64,000 nucleotides of DNA from Lamellibrachia columna. Its lineage: Eukaryota; Annelida; Polychaeta; Sabellida; Siboglinidae. Position numbers and translations under genes: made by a program. Within the stretch, counting starts at the first letter, position 1. Every line of letters starts with the position of its first letter. The DNA lies in assembly GCA_963662155.1 (NCBI GenBank), contig OY759266.1, forward strand, positions 12,456,835-12,520,834, read 5' to 3'. Of the stretch, positions 32,301 through 40,153 are shown piece by piece. The notes beneath the pieces were generated by a model. It had not been told where the DNA came from. It saw only the letters and a program-made list of their open reading frames with translations, and searched no databases.

Positions 32301-33402
32301 AACAGTTTTGTGTCATCCGCAAATTTCAGTACGTTACTTGTTATACTGTCGTCCAAGTCATTGATATAAATTAAGAATAATATAGGTCCTAATACTGATC
32401 CTTGAGGTACCCCACTCAAAACCGATTTCCAATTTGAAACTTCTCCATCTACTACAACTCGTTGTCTTCTGTCAGTCAGCCATTGTTCTATCCAGTCAGT
32501 TATGCTATCCCTGATACCATGGGCTTTTAAATTAAGTAGTAATCTTTGATGTGGCACTTTGTCAAAAGCTTACAGGAGCTTGGCATCATTGACAGGAGCT
32601 TGGCATCATTGAAACTGCTGTCCATGGCTTCAGTGGCAGTGAAACGCCTGCCTACGTATGGGTCACAAAACAGGATATTTGGAAGGAGAATATGGAATGA
32701 AGAAGAATAATGAAAAAGATATCTTCCATACTGAGTTGTCTGTATGATTTCTCAAAAACAACATCATAAAGAGTAATTTTTGCCAATTAGTAATGTTTAG
32801 CTTAAGACGCTTTTATGAATATGTCTGTTTGGGGTATTTGTGTAGTATTTTCATGAATACTAATATTTGACAAATACATTGAAAACAGTTTTTGTTGAAT
32901 ACACAGGCATCCTAGTGTAAGTATTCAGTGTCTGTAGCTCAGCATAGGCCATAGTGGCAATATGCTAGCTACACGTGGCTTTTTTGAACCTCAGTCACGA
33001 TTGTTGCAATAGTAATAATTTATTTTTATTATGATTGTAAACTTCAAAACAATTTATGATCTAAAGTTGAGAAATAATGGTTAATTATGTTACAATTAAA
33101 AATTTCATTAACAGCATGGCCGAATACATATTTATTTAATGTGTATGTTATCCACCAGGTGGTGCTGCCGATAGCATGTAGACTGCAGTGCCAAGTGGAG
33201 GACAACACTGACAGTCTAAGCTGTGACCACAATGTTGTGTTCTGTAGGGTCCAAGGTGGTGATGAAAAGAGTGACAGCCGCAGGCGGTGGACAGATGGGG
33301 GATGGAAATGACAATGCCACAACTCAGCACAAGGTGGCGATACCACGTGTCACCGTGGCAATGGCAGCAGTGAACAGACCGAAAGTGAAGTCTGTTAGGT
33401 AG
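8334..33402 (+). CDS. CCP110: centriolar coiled-coil protein of 110 kDa (CP110)
   Basis: I reconstruct 11 coding exons: 8334-8363, 12793-12978, 16099-16227, 16633-19665, 20069-20185, 23940-24041, 24516-24638, 25952-26019, 28226-28327, 28839-28957 and 33248-33402 (TAG). All junctions are GT-AG, phases agree and the sum is 1387 codons plus stop, longer than the roughly 1000-residue human protein. Four blocks match human CP110: the N-terminal [16 protein letters not shown]; a Gln-rich coiled coil near residues 858-915; [20 protein letters not shown]; and [18 protein letters not shown] through [18 protein letters not shown]. An RRLSY motif near residue 640 parallels the human RxL cyclin-docking site. 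CP110 caps the distal mother centriole, restrains ciliogenesis and is a CDK substrate that binds calmodulin, CEP97 and CEP290 (family knowledge). Exon 1 is the least certain part; without it translation could start at ATG 12808. Confidence 0.9.
8729..8771. repeat. short perfect inverted repeat
   Basis: TAATCATTTAATG and CATTAAATGATTA flank a 16-17 bp loop in AT-rich DNA near the 5' end of intron 1. It could form a hairpin; no function is assigned. Confidence 0.6.
8871..10560 (-). mobile_element. decayed non-LTR retrotransposon, 3' half, antisense in CCP110 intron 1
   Basis: Read on the minus strand from 10560, this gives a jockey/CR1-type reverse transcriptase: IAPIFKKGE, then [60 protein letters not shown] and a ruined FADD box (FAFT). 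After the hairpin element at 9671-9966 it resumes with [18 protein letters not shown] and runs to [15 protein letters not shown], ending at a stop near 9063. The 3' tail 8871-9067 ends in a GAA-rich run. Stops (for example after GFRKKR), frameshifts and an apparent loss of some 45 codons next to the nested element make it inactive. A second copy of the tail alone is at 29364-29572. Confidence 0.85.
9671..9966. mobile_element. 296-bp hairpin MITE nested in retrotransposon
   Basis: The ends CAGGGTTGTTTGATTTAAAT and its complement are about 35 bp of near-perfect terminal inverted repeat. The two arms remain complementary, with gaps, for roughly 80 bp because both carry ATTTAAAT and GATTTATGATTTTTT blocks. 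The CAGGG terminus is hAT-like. I see no clear 8-bp target duplication (TTATATGG left, CTGATGTA right), perhaps because flanking RT sequence was deleted. Confidence 0.8.
10561..12495. other. CCP110 intron 1, unassigned part
   Basis: AT-rich intronic sequence with short ORFs lacking family motifs. Homopolymer A runs occur near 11000-11045. I found no exon with paired acceptor and donor here. Confidence 0.5.
12496..12702. repeat. dispersed repeat, copy A
   Basis: This is a direct-orientation relative of 56779-57002. Shared blocks include ACTGCTTTC.G.TGGGAAATA, TTTTTGGATGAAATG, AAATTCACAGTAAAA and TGTGCATTCACC at the shared end. It ends about 90 bp before CCP110 exon 2. Confidence 0.75.
12793..12978 (+). 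CDS. CCP110: CCP110 exon 2
   Basis: The acceptor is GGCTTCGTTGCAG and the donor is GTG|GTAAGT. It encodes 62 residues including [17 protein letters not shown] and [16 protein letters not shown], which corresponds to the human N-terminal ESISLIRFHGVAILSPL. ATG 12808 is an alternative start if exon 1 is non-coding. A minisatellite begins within 10 bases of the donor. Confidence 0.85.
12986..15721. repeat. 36-bp x about 76 minisatellite in CCP110 intron 2
   Basis: The unit is 36 bp, core TGTCCCCCATGCTCTGTGAG plus GACAGTGTGTCTTCA. Because 36 is divisible by three and the unit lacks stops in most frames, ORFs of several hundred codons appear on both strands (12-residue repeats such as [12 protein letters not shown]). 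Variants recur as blocks: markers at 13188 and 13303 recur at 14268 and 14383 (spacing 1080 bp, 30 units), and markers near 14591 recur near 15235 (644 bp, 18 units less two 2-bp deletions). It lies between conserved CP110 exons, so I treat it as intronic and non-coding. Confidence 0.95.
16099..16227 (+). CDS. CCP110: CCP110 exon 3
   Basis: A 43-codon, phase 0 exon with acceptor GATGTAG and donor GAT|GTGAGT. The charged helix [20 protein letters not shown] followed by [18 protein letters not shown] aligns with the human N-terminal coiled coil ([20 protein letters not shown]...TRVQEIL). Confidence 0.88.
16633..19665 (+). CDS. CCP110: CCP110 giant central exon 4
   Basis: 1011 codons in one exon (residues 116-1126), with acceptor TTGTTTTACAG and donor CAG|GTATGG. 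Most is Ser/Thr-rich, acidic and probably disordered, as in vertebrate CP110. Recognisable islands are [31 protein letters not shown] (RxL cyclin-docking type) and the Gln-rich coiled coil [20 protein letters not shown]...[18 protein letters not shown], which parallels human LLKSKMLAFEEMRKRLEEQ...LLIAEQEREQERLQKEIE. Two small internal repeats look lineage-specific: three GGK..(E/D)(S/T)RE(H) units at 18432-18540 and three SGDTSRH units at about 19040-19110. Several minus-strand ORFs here are shadows. Confidence 0.92.
19666..20068. other. CCP110 intron 4
   Basis: A 403-bp AT-rich intron between conserved exons; no repeat or gene seen. Confidence 0.8.
20069..20185 (+). CDS. CCP110: CCP110 exon 5, calmodulin-binding-like helix
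   Basis: 39 codons, phase 0. [20 protein letters not shown] followed by [19 protein letters not shown] aligns with human [20 protein letters not shown]. The basic amphipathic helix is of the kind that binds calmodulin in this family. Acceptor CCTTTTAG, donor AAG|GTAACA. Confidence 0.92.
21398..22153 (-). pseudogene. transposon-encoded protein remnant, C-terminal part
   Basis: 251 codons open inside the long-TIR element. The motif [18 protein letters not shown] is followed by a region ending with a WWLAYV segment that resembles the SHGKG.CDG family of unknown function. It lacks its N-terminal half here; it is antisense to CCP110 and unlikely to be expressed on its own. Confidence 0.55.
22298..22669 (-). 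pseudogene. transposon-encoded protein remnant, N-terminal part
   Basis: 123 codons: [20 protein letters not shown] looks like a helix-turn-helix, followed by [17 protein letters not shown]. It belongs with 21398-22153 as two ends of one deleted gene. The ORF closes just after the MVPG motif, where related proteins continue. Confidence 0.55.
23940..24041 (+). CDS. CCP110: CCP110 exon 6
   Basis: 34 codons, phase 0, with acceptor GTTATTGTAG and donor [29 protein letters not shown] and [11 protein letters not shown] match human [20 protein letters not shown] and DASLQERVLAQ almost residue for residue in layout. Confidence 0.95.
24516..24638 (+). CDS. CCP110: CCP110 exon 7
   Basis: 41 codons, phase 0. 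[20 protein letters not shown] followed by [14 protein letters not shown] matches human [34 protein letters not shown]. Acceptor TTATTTCAG, donor GAG|GTAATC. Confidence 0.95.
25027..25911. repeat. 44-bp x 20 minisatellite in CCP110 intron 7
   Basis: About 20 head-to-tail copies of a 44-bp unit containing AAAAGTGTGGTTTCATCTGT and ACCATGGGTGTGTAC. Copies differ at only a few positions. The array ends 41 bp before the exon 8 acceptor. There are no spacers, so it is not CRISPR-like. Confidence 0.97.
25952..26019 (+). CDS. CCP110: CCP110 exon 8
   Basis: 22 codons plus two bases, with acceptor GTTACTTGCAG and donor [29 protein letters not shown] matches human [20 protein letters not shown]. Reading through the donor also stays open for a while, but the next exon restores the frame. 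Confidence 0.88.
26020..28225. other. CCP110 intron 8
   Basis: 2.2 kb without a supported exon. It contains a small hairpin AAAACGGTA-ATCA-TACCGTTTT near 26680-26700 and the inverted dispersed repeat copy at 27578-27815. Confidence 0.7.
27578..27815. repeat. dispersed repeat, copy B (inverted relative to copy A)
   Basis: The reverse complement aligns with 4532-4782, including the CATTCAATGGTCCTTTGCAG, GCCTATAGATGGC and GAACAAAATCCAGCAGC blocks. Confidence 0.75.
28226..28327 (+). CDS. CCP110: CCP110 exon 9
   Basis: Acceptor GACTTTGCAG, donor CAG|GTTGGT. It completes a split Lys codon and encodes [20 protein letters not shown] and [12 protein letters not shown] basic tail segment weakly similar to the human C-terminus; assigned by phase and splice sites. 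Confidence 0.75.
28437..28764 (+). mobile_element. tRNA-derived SINE with 13-bp target duplication
   Basis: The tRNA-like head carries an A box TGGCCTAGTGG (28450-28460) and a B box GTTCAAGACC (28495-28504), with an anticodon-arm-like fold between them. The body ends in TGACTGACTTTTT. Perfect 13-bp duplications CCAGTTGCCTTAT flank it at 28424-28436 and 28765-28777, so this is a complete, fairly recent insertion in intron 9. The acceptor stem does not pair, so it is not a functional tRNA gene. Confidence 0.92.
28839..28957 (+). CDS. CCP110: CCP110 exon 10
   Basis: Acceptor TGCTTCAG, donor AAAG|GTAAGA. Encodes [20 protein letters not shown] followed by [19 protein letters not shown]. Basic, like the human tail. 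Phase 2 in, phase 1 out. Confidence 0.78.
29364..29572 (-). mobile_element. 5'-truncated retrotransposon tail
   Basis: Closely similar to 8871-9067, the 3' tail of the intron 1 retrotransposon: TATTTGGAAGAAAGAGAAAA, GATGATAG, AAAGTTGATAGCG and CAATATCAATTAATGTT are shared. It contains only tail, no RT. Confidence 0.85.
30552..31411. mobile_element. hAT-like nonautonomous element, ~860 bp
   Basis: The ends CAGTGCCACCCAGGCACGGG and (reverse complement) CAGTGGCACCAGGCATGGGT are imperfect terminal inverted repeats, followed on both arms by TAATAG/TATTAC-type runs. The CAGTG start is typical of hAT elements. The 8-bp flanks GTAAGAAA and TAAAAATT match only weakly. No transposase is seen inside. 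Confidence 0.7.
31437..32569 (-). mobile_element. 5'-truncated CR1-like retrotransposon, RT C-terminal part
   Basis: A long open minus-strand frame runs from [15 protein letters not shown] at the truncated end (32569) to the stop at 31517 (346 codons from the first Met). It carries the RT thumb and palm motifs [20 protein letters not shown], the catalytic FADD box and the usual downstream [26 protein letters not shown] and [20 protein letters not shown]. The tail ends in GGCAAATCTTGTTAAA. It is cut 5' of FDKVPH, so the endonuclease and RT fingers are missing. The frame is uninterrupted, implying recent insertion. It lies antisense in CCP110 intron 10; a related tail is at 49986-50130. Confidence 0.92.
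33248..33402 (+). CDS. CCP110: CCP110 last coding exon
   Basis: Acceptor TTGTGTTCTGTAG. Encodes [16 protein letters not shown], then [19 protein letters not shown] and VKSVR before TAG (33400-33402). The basic, Val/Pro-rich end resembles in composition the human tail (VPNRVPVSGVY...IQRKRPNV). Confidence 0.8.
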
Positions 33403-36400
33403 CTGAGCTGACTCTACCCGTGTACAGTCGTTGTGGGAAGTCTTCACCTGACAAACCAGCCAGTGGCGTATCTATATAGCATATCTATTTTGTAAGGGGA
33501 CAAGCCTAGTCACCCATGAAACCATGTAGGAGCAAAAATTAATCCAAAGGGGTGGCTATGGCCCAATGGTGTCGGGTGAAGACTAAATATGCCACTGAAA
33601 TTTGCTGCAGTTTTGAGCAACATTTGTTTAATGGACGACCCATGCTCAGGATGTATCAAACTTAAATTATTGGAGGTTGTGAAGGGGGAATATTGAATGA
33701 TACGTGGGGTTATTTCACATAGCATGTACAGCGCCAAGACTGTACAAATCTAGTCATTTGTTCAGTTACGTACCTGGAAGGAATGTTTAATTTATTGGCT
33801 GGTAGGATGTACTCCTTGAACTAGTTTTATCGTGACTTACTGTTTCCACGTGGCATGCTTGACTGCATTATCATAATAACTACTTGGATTGTGTAACCTG
33901 TTTGCAACAAGTTGGATTGTGTTTTCTGATATTTATATGCCCCATTTTGGAATATAAAAAAGGTTTGTATAATAGCATGTGGAACCAGTGCGCCATTATT
34001 TCAGGAGTACTTGTGTAAAGCAAGTACAAGTCCTACAAAGTTCAGGTGCAGCATAGGTTGTGGCAGTAGGAGATAGTCTATATAAACCTGTTGTATCTCA
34101 GCATTGTCAGTGACATGTGTCACATATCTGTCATAGGTGTATTTCAAATGAATTATTTTGTATATGGTGCTTCTTGTTTATAGGTTAGGACTGTCCGTTT
34201 GTATTTCTTGTAATTAATAAGAAAATATTTATAATTGCGTTTCTGAAGGCATATTAAATATGCTTACTTGTGTATAAAGCTGTGTATGACATAAACATGA
34301 ATACATAATGTGTAAAGAGTGTTGTGTGTACTGTGTACATAATTATGTCATCCATCCATTGCCGTGTGAATTAGAACAAATGAAATACTTTATTCGTATC
34401 AGTGTTGCCACGGTATTATATAACATCGCCATACAAAGTTCTACCACCGTTGACTTAACTTGCTTATTCCCGTAGCAGAACTTGCTTATTCCCGTAGCAG
34501 AAATGTGGGTGCTTTCAGTAAGAAATGTGGGGTATTATATAGTTACCACTGTTTGATTTCTATTTTATTAATTTCTGTCTCAAAGGCATCTCTTTTTATG
34601 TAATTTTTTTTTAAAGAGCATCTAATTAGCAACTACAGTGTAACATCACAAATAAGTGTCCACATTAAAAAATCTTGCACATTGGGATATGTCTAAAATG
34701 CATTTGTCAGTAACAATACTGAATCCTGAGTATGTAGCTTGACTGTTGGCTGACTAAATCAGTCAAACTGGTAAATACCATAATGTTATTACAGATACGA
34801 TGTACATAGGTGTACAAACGACCAGTGTTCACCTTACGGAGCAGAGCTGTGGTCATACATACGAGAGCAGTAGTGCGACATTTGTCACGACGTCGCATAC
34901 TTGGCATGACAGTTACACATTCTTTCTTGCCATGTCGTACACACAATCTGTCATCTCGAGCGTGACAGTGACAGTTGCCGGTGAGAACTCGTGCGCGGAC
35001 GTGTGAAAATGTTTAGGGCCATTACGTCAAATGTCCTCTGTCAACTGCTCAAGACGGGTGAATACCAGCGGCTAGTTCAAGCAGACACCCTGGGTGGTAC
35101 ACAAATATTTCACTTACGCAACGTCGGCAGCTCCTTAGCTTACCCAGCTTCCAAATTAAATTGATTCATTGGTCAAATGGTCTAACGTATATTTTTAGAC
35201 TGAAGTTATCGCCATGCACGGAATTAGTCCTATGTGCAGTTTTGATCAGTTGTAACTACGAAATGGTCCTGATGGTAATTATCACACAATACGGTCCAGG
35301 TGTAGGTCCTTACCGTGACTATTACGGGTGGACTCGGTGATATTTATGTAGGACACTGCGACCGCAGAATACTTATAAAAATTCCGACCACGTCACCCGC
35401 ATTTAACGAACCCAATCGGGTATTAACGAGTACCCTATCAAACGGTATGCGCCCGGGGCTCGTGCATTCAGTCTGCTCGGCCGGATTGTCGTCTTGTGGC
35501 CGCCTCAAAGGAGTCGTTCAACCATCTGCCTGTAGTCCATGCCCTGTATGTAACAAGCCAATGAAAGCATCAATAACGCCGACTAAAGTACCCGTTTGTT
35601 ACCGGCGAAGGCTGGAGTTGAGAGAGCAAAGCCAAAAAGTGTCCTGGGGCGAATCACGGACAGTTGCTCACCAAGGAAATGAAAAAGCGGACAGTTGCTC
35701 ACCATGTGTTAATGTTATTTGAAAAACGAACAAGTGGGAATTGCGGAAACAGGGTTTGTTGAGGGAACTAACGTAAAAATGTAATTTCCCTTCCCCAGCA
35801 AAATGACAGTAAATCAAATAAGTGACAGTATAAATAATAAACAACGTAATTCAACGATCCTTCTGTTTCTGTTACTATTAAAACGACCACCAAGAGGCGC
35901 CAAATTTCTCCTCATATATCTACATATATATTTTGTGGTAAATATATATGTACATCCTGTGGTATAATTTAAAATAGGACACTTCCAGTTCATGACAATC
36001 AACATTTAAAAACACAAAAATATCAGCTTCACAGAAAGTCCGTTTGGCGGTAATCGGCGTTGCTACTACAACTGTCATTAATTAATTTTAACATTATATA
36101 ATGTGTAAACTTTACGTTTGGTCCGACTTGATTTTTTTTAATTTTCTATATTTATTATCATGTATTGCCTATAGCCTCAAGTTGTAGTGTTTAATATGAT
36201 GGCTATTTGTATATTCAGAGCGACGCCTTACGGACTTTTTGTGAAGGTCGTACATTGCGACGTCTCGGCACGCAGTGACATAATGCCGGATAGCGAATTT
36301 TTTTTTTTTTTTATCGTTATAATAATATATATAATTGATTAAAAGTTTTACACCCAAATGAAGCTGGTGAGCCAGCTGAATCCACCAGCCACCAGTATCC

Positions 36401-37929
36401 AAACGAAACCATTCCTACCATTGGCAGACAGGTTACAGACCCAAAACCATTATACCAGTTTAGGGAAGCCATTACATTTGATTTGCTTAAATCACATTTC
36501 CAGATCGTAGCAATAATTTCTAATTTTACCACGACGCCAAACGCACTTTCTGTGAAGCTCATATGTTGCTTTTTAAAATGAAATTCGTAAAGGTGATTTG
36601 TTGCATTTAAAAATGAAATTCGAATTTCTGTAAGGGTAAGCAGCTGTCCGCTTTTTAATTTCTTTGTTGAGCGACCGTCCGGTGAGCAACTGTCCGAGCA
36701 CCATAGGGCGCAGTCGTGTTGTCGTTACATGCCACAACGGGAGTTGACAAGTAAACGTGGGATAAGTCAGCAAGTCGAAGGGGAGGTACATGGGCTTTAG
36801 CGGCTTTCGACAACGCCAAGGGTAGAGTAGCATGTGGCATAACGCAAGTTTTGGGGCATAAAGCCCATCCTCTAATTAGTTTCACAGCGCAAAAATAAGA
36901 ATTTCGAGGTCGCCAAATGAAGCCACATTAGTTCTTGACATTTGGTTAGAATACGGTGGCAGAAAACGAAATTCACGCGATATGTTTTTACGTCAAACTT
37001 TTGATTCTATAAATTATAAAAATGGTTTTGTGGGCAATAACCATACGAAACTGAGACAATGCGTTGAGTGTCTGCAGTAGACAAATATGTAATAATTAAT
37101 GTTGTGGATGCGACTGATAAAAGCCAGTAATATACATATGGTGAAATTTTAATATCGAACGTGTGGGGCAAAAAGGCCAACATTAGTGGGGGCAAAACGC
37201 ACAGGGTGAGACGTAGGGCCTACTATTATCTGTCAGATTTGAGTCTGGAAATGATTAGACGAGTTTATAAGTTCCGCCTGCGTATGACAGTTTATAATAA
37301 ACATACAATATAACGCACTTGTTGAATTTCAGAGAAAAGGAGCTAATTAATTAACAATTTCAGTCACGGTTCTTAATAAAATTATAACAACAAATATTAC
37401 TATGATGTGCAGCAAGGTTACGCTATGCTGAAGTGTACCAATAATACCATCACTTTGGTAATGCGAAATAAGTAAACTAATAATTAAATGAGGCTGATTA
37501 ATGCATAACGTCCAGGACCTCTGCTAAAATGGCTATAACATTTTTCTGTGATTTTGAACATCGAAAATGTCAACACAAGATTTTCAGCTAAGATAATAAA
37601 CTAGGTGATACATCCAATATATCAGAGATATATCTAAAAGGTTTTTTCATGAGTCGATTTCCCAAAAAAAGTAGGCGTATTGCCCGGCCCTAGTCTATCT
37701 TTGCTGGTCTGAAGCAGGTGTACGGGGAAGCACTGTGTACTCTACACCCGTGCTGCAGTACATACACAACAACCCAGTTATGCACTGGCAAGACTGACAC
37801 TGTGAACAGATCGTTATGTGAACACCAACGAGAGGATGTAGTTGATCAGTGTTCTGCAACCACGAACGAGTATTAATTTACAGGCGTGAACAAACCACTG
37901 ACAAAAGAGCCCAGCTTAAACAGGGGCCT
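33403..37929. other. CCP110 3' UTR and intergenic region
   Basis: No further coding exon is supported. A possible ATTAAA poly(A) signal lies at 34253-34258. There is a 22-bp direct duplication near 34464-34502. Two inverted copies of a CGGACAGTTGCTCACC-containing repeat lie near 35655-35705 and 36646-36700. Confidence 0.5.
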
Positions 37930-37939
37930 TCACCCACTG

Positions 37940-38285
37940 ACCAAGACGACCGTAGGGGTGCCATTTCCACAGTCTTCGCCAGCTTGTCCTGTCTTCTGGT
38001 GTGCGTTATAGGGTTGGTAAGCTTTGCTTGATCCATTATTCCTTTTTTTGTTATCCAGCTAGTTTTCTCTGGCGCGGCCCCGTCTTCTCATGCCCTCCAT
38101 GGTGTCTCGCAAGAAGGTTTTTGTTAGGTTATGTCGGGTAATGTGGCCAAACCATATTTCGTCGTTTCACAGTTAATAAGGACTCTTGCTTCCTAGCAAA
38201 GGAATCCACTTGTTGTCTCACGTATTCGTTCGTTTTGTGTTCTGCGTAGACAATGTGAAGCCTTTAAATAGGATAGGCCACGCCA
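37940..38285 (-). mobile_element. RTE-like reverse transcriptase C-terminal remnant
   Basis: On the minus strand: HKTNEYVRQQVDSFARKQES, WFGHITRHNLTKTFLRDTME and GMRRRGRAREN, then a TAG, then, one frame over, MDQAKLTNPITHTRRQDKLA. This is the characteristic WFGH..R...G.RRRGR...W...W C-terminal pattern of RTE-type elements. Stops and frameshifts make it dead. Confidence 0.75.
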
Positions 38286-38688
38286 AAGACGCATTTCGTA
38301 TGTGAAGTGATTCTCTCGGTCACTGCACCTGTGCTTGGATATTGGCCTGGGTGACATATTGAACGGTCCACAAACAACGCTCGATGGATGCTATAAGCGA
38401 GTAGTGGTTCACCATACTGACTGCACCGCCATCTTCGTTCGTCTTCTTGGTGACACCGGCGCTTTTGTCTTGTCTTGTTCTGTTTCCTATAGTTCTGTAG
38501 TTCGTATGTTTAGGACGTGAGGCCAGCTGTTCTACCAATCTACTCATTTGCGCTCTTTCGTGTATAAGCCTAGCGAAGAATCTGGACAATTTGGGAAGGG
38601 GACATGACGAATGTCTTCCTCGATGCTTAAAGCTACCACCGCTACGAGGTGTTGGGGTGGGGCATCAGGCATCCACGAAAAGCACCAG

Positions 38689-38972
38689 CAGCGGATCCAT
38701 GGGGGTCTTAGGGGTCTCAAGACCCCCCCTAAGCCATGCAGGGGGTCTTAAACCACCCTCATGTGTCCGTGGCAAATATTACGGCAAAGGAACACGTATA
38801 TAGGCCTACATCGGAATTAGTGTCAATGTAAAGACTGAAGTATTAGCAGCCGGCTAATATTAACCCTTATAGAACATGTGTCGCCCCCCCCCCGGTTCGT
38901 AAGTAGAATGACATATGCCTACGACTGACTGAGACCCCCTGCCAACAAGCTTAATTTTTAGATCCGCCCCTG
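38689..38972. mobile_element. hAT-like MITE with 8-bp target duplication
   Basis: 284 bp. The left end CAGCGGATCCATGGGGGTCT and right end (reverse complement) CAGGGGCGGATC with AGGGGGTCTC further in are short inverted termini. Flanks AGCACCAG (38681-38688) and AGCACCCG (38973-38980) match at 7 of 8 positions, as expected for a hAT insertion. No coding capacity. Confidence 0.75.
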
Positions 38973-40153
38973 AGCACCCGTCCATTTTAGGAGGTTGTGG
39001 TGTCGAAATGCGAGGCTACGCACCGTTATGATGTCGTATGGTTTATAATGCAATGAATACGTTATCCTACAGTCATACATGTATAATGTGCAATTTTTAG
39101 AGTTCAGTGTCATATGCCAAAACTATATCATATCATCCACAAGGGGTGAAATGGGATCTAGAGCTACCACCCTAAATACAACGTGTCCAAAACAGAAATT
39201 ATAACGTTACATTCGAGAGGAAGGACAAATATAAAAACTATATTAATCTAGAATTTGTTCTAGGTGGGAACAACACTGCAATCATTGCAGTTCTTTATTT
39301 CGGACTCGGATTTTTTATCTGACGCTCGTGTCAATGACCCAAAAAAGTTATATGTGTGTCGGTTCTCACGTCCCAGTCGGTGTACGTTAGCGCAAACGGT
39401 TCATCCGTCTCAATAATCATCTTTTAAATAATCGTCTATGCAAAGTTCCGTGAGCAAAATGCACTAAAGTACCTGGTAATGAACGTAACACAAACTATAT
39501 GCTATTCAAGCCTAGGAAGATAACAAATGCTGGACAATGTAAGCTACCTTGCTGTCCATTAAAAACAAACCAAGAATGCTTGTCGCATATGAACGAACAG
39601 GTCTCTGTGAAGACGGACACGAGTCTCGGGTTAGTTCAGGCAGATCGTAGCGAACCTATATGTGGCTCAACACATCAACAGAATCTTGGGTCACCTTACA
39701 GGGAGATACAACCTATATTGATATACCCTTTACTTTTAACCCGTCGATCTGAAGCAAGACTCCAACGCATCGCTCGTAGACCTATATACTCGTCCTCATG
39801 TCTGATGTCTCCATTTCACTTTAATGAGTAGATATATTTCACTGGTAACCAGCATCAGTTAACACACTGGTGTGCAAGAAAGGCAAACTGTTATGGCGTT
39901 ATCTAAATCCCTCCACTTATCATGTCATTACCTGCCAGTCACATACTGTCACGAATTGTGGCTAATCCTACAATGCTACAGTTCAACAACAAGATCTTGT
40001 GTAACCTAGCTAATTCCGTTTTCGAGCACACCAGAAGTGGGGCTTTCTACCCCGGCGAGTTGTAATATTATTGTAAAAACGTCGAATTGACTAGCTTGCT
40101 TGATGAGCTGATCCCTAAACATATGATCACAGCTAATTATAATTAAACTGGGA

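Larger units (their letters stand above)
28958..33247. other. CCP110 intron 10
   Basis: 4.3 kb. It contains a solo retrotransposon tail (29364-29572), a hAT-like element (30552-31411) and a CR1-like RT fragment (31437-32569). The rest is AT-rich, with no exon I can support. Confidence 0.75.

Noticed and set aside
35315..35722. ORF with GNEKADS, reminiscent of RNase H of LINEs
   Set aside because: The match is seven residues and the sequence lies in a local repeat; no RT or other RNase H motifs surround it.
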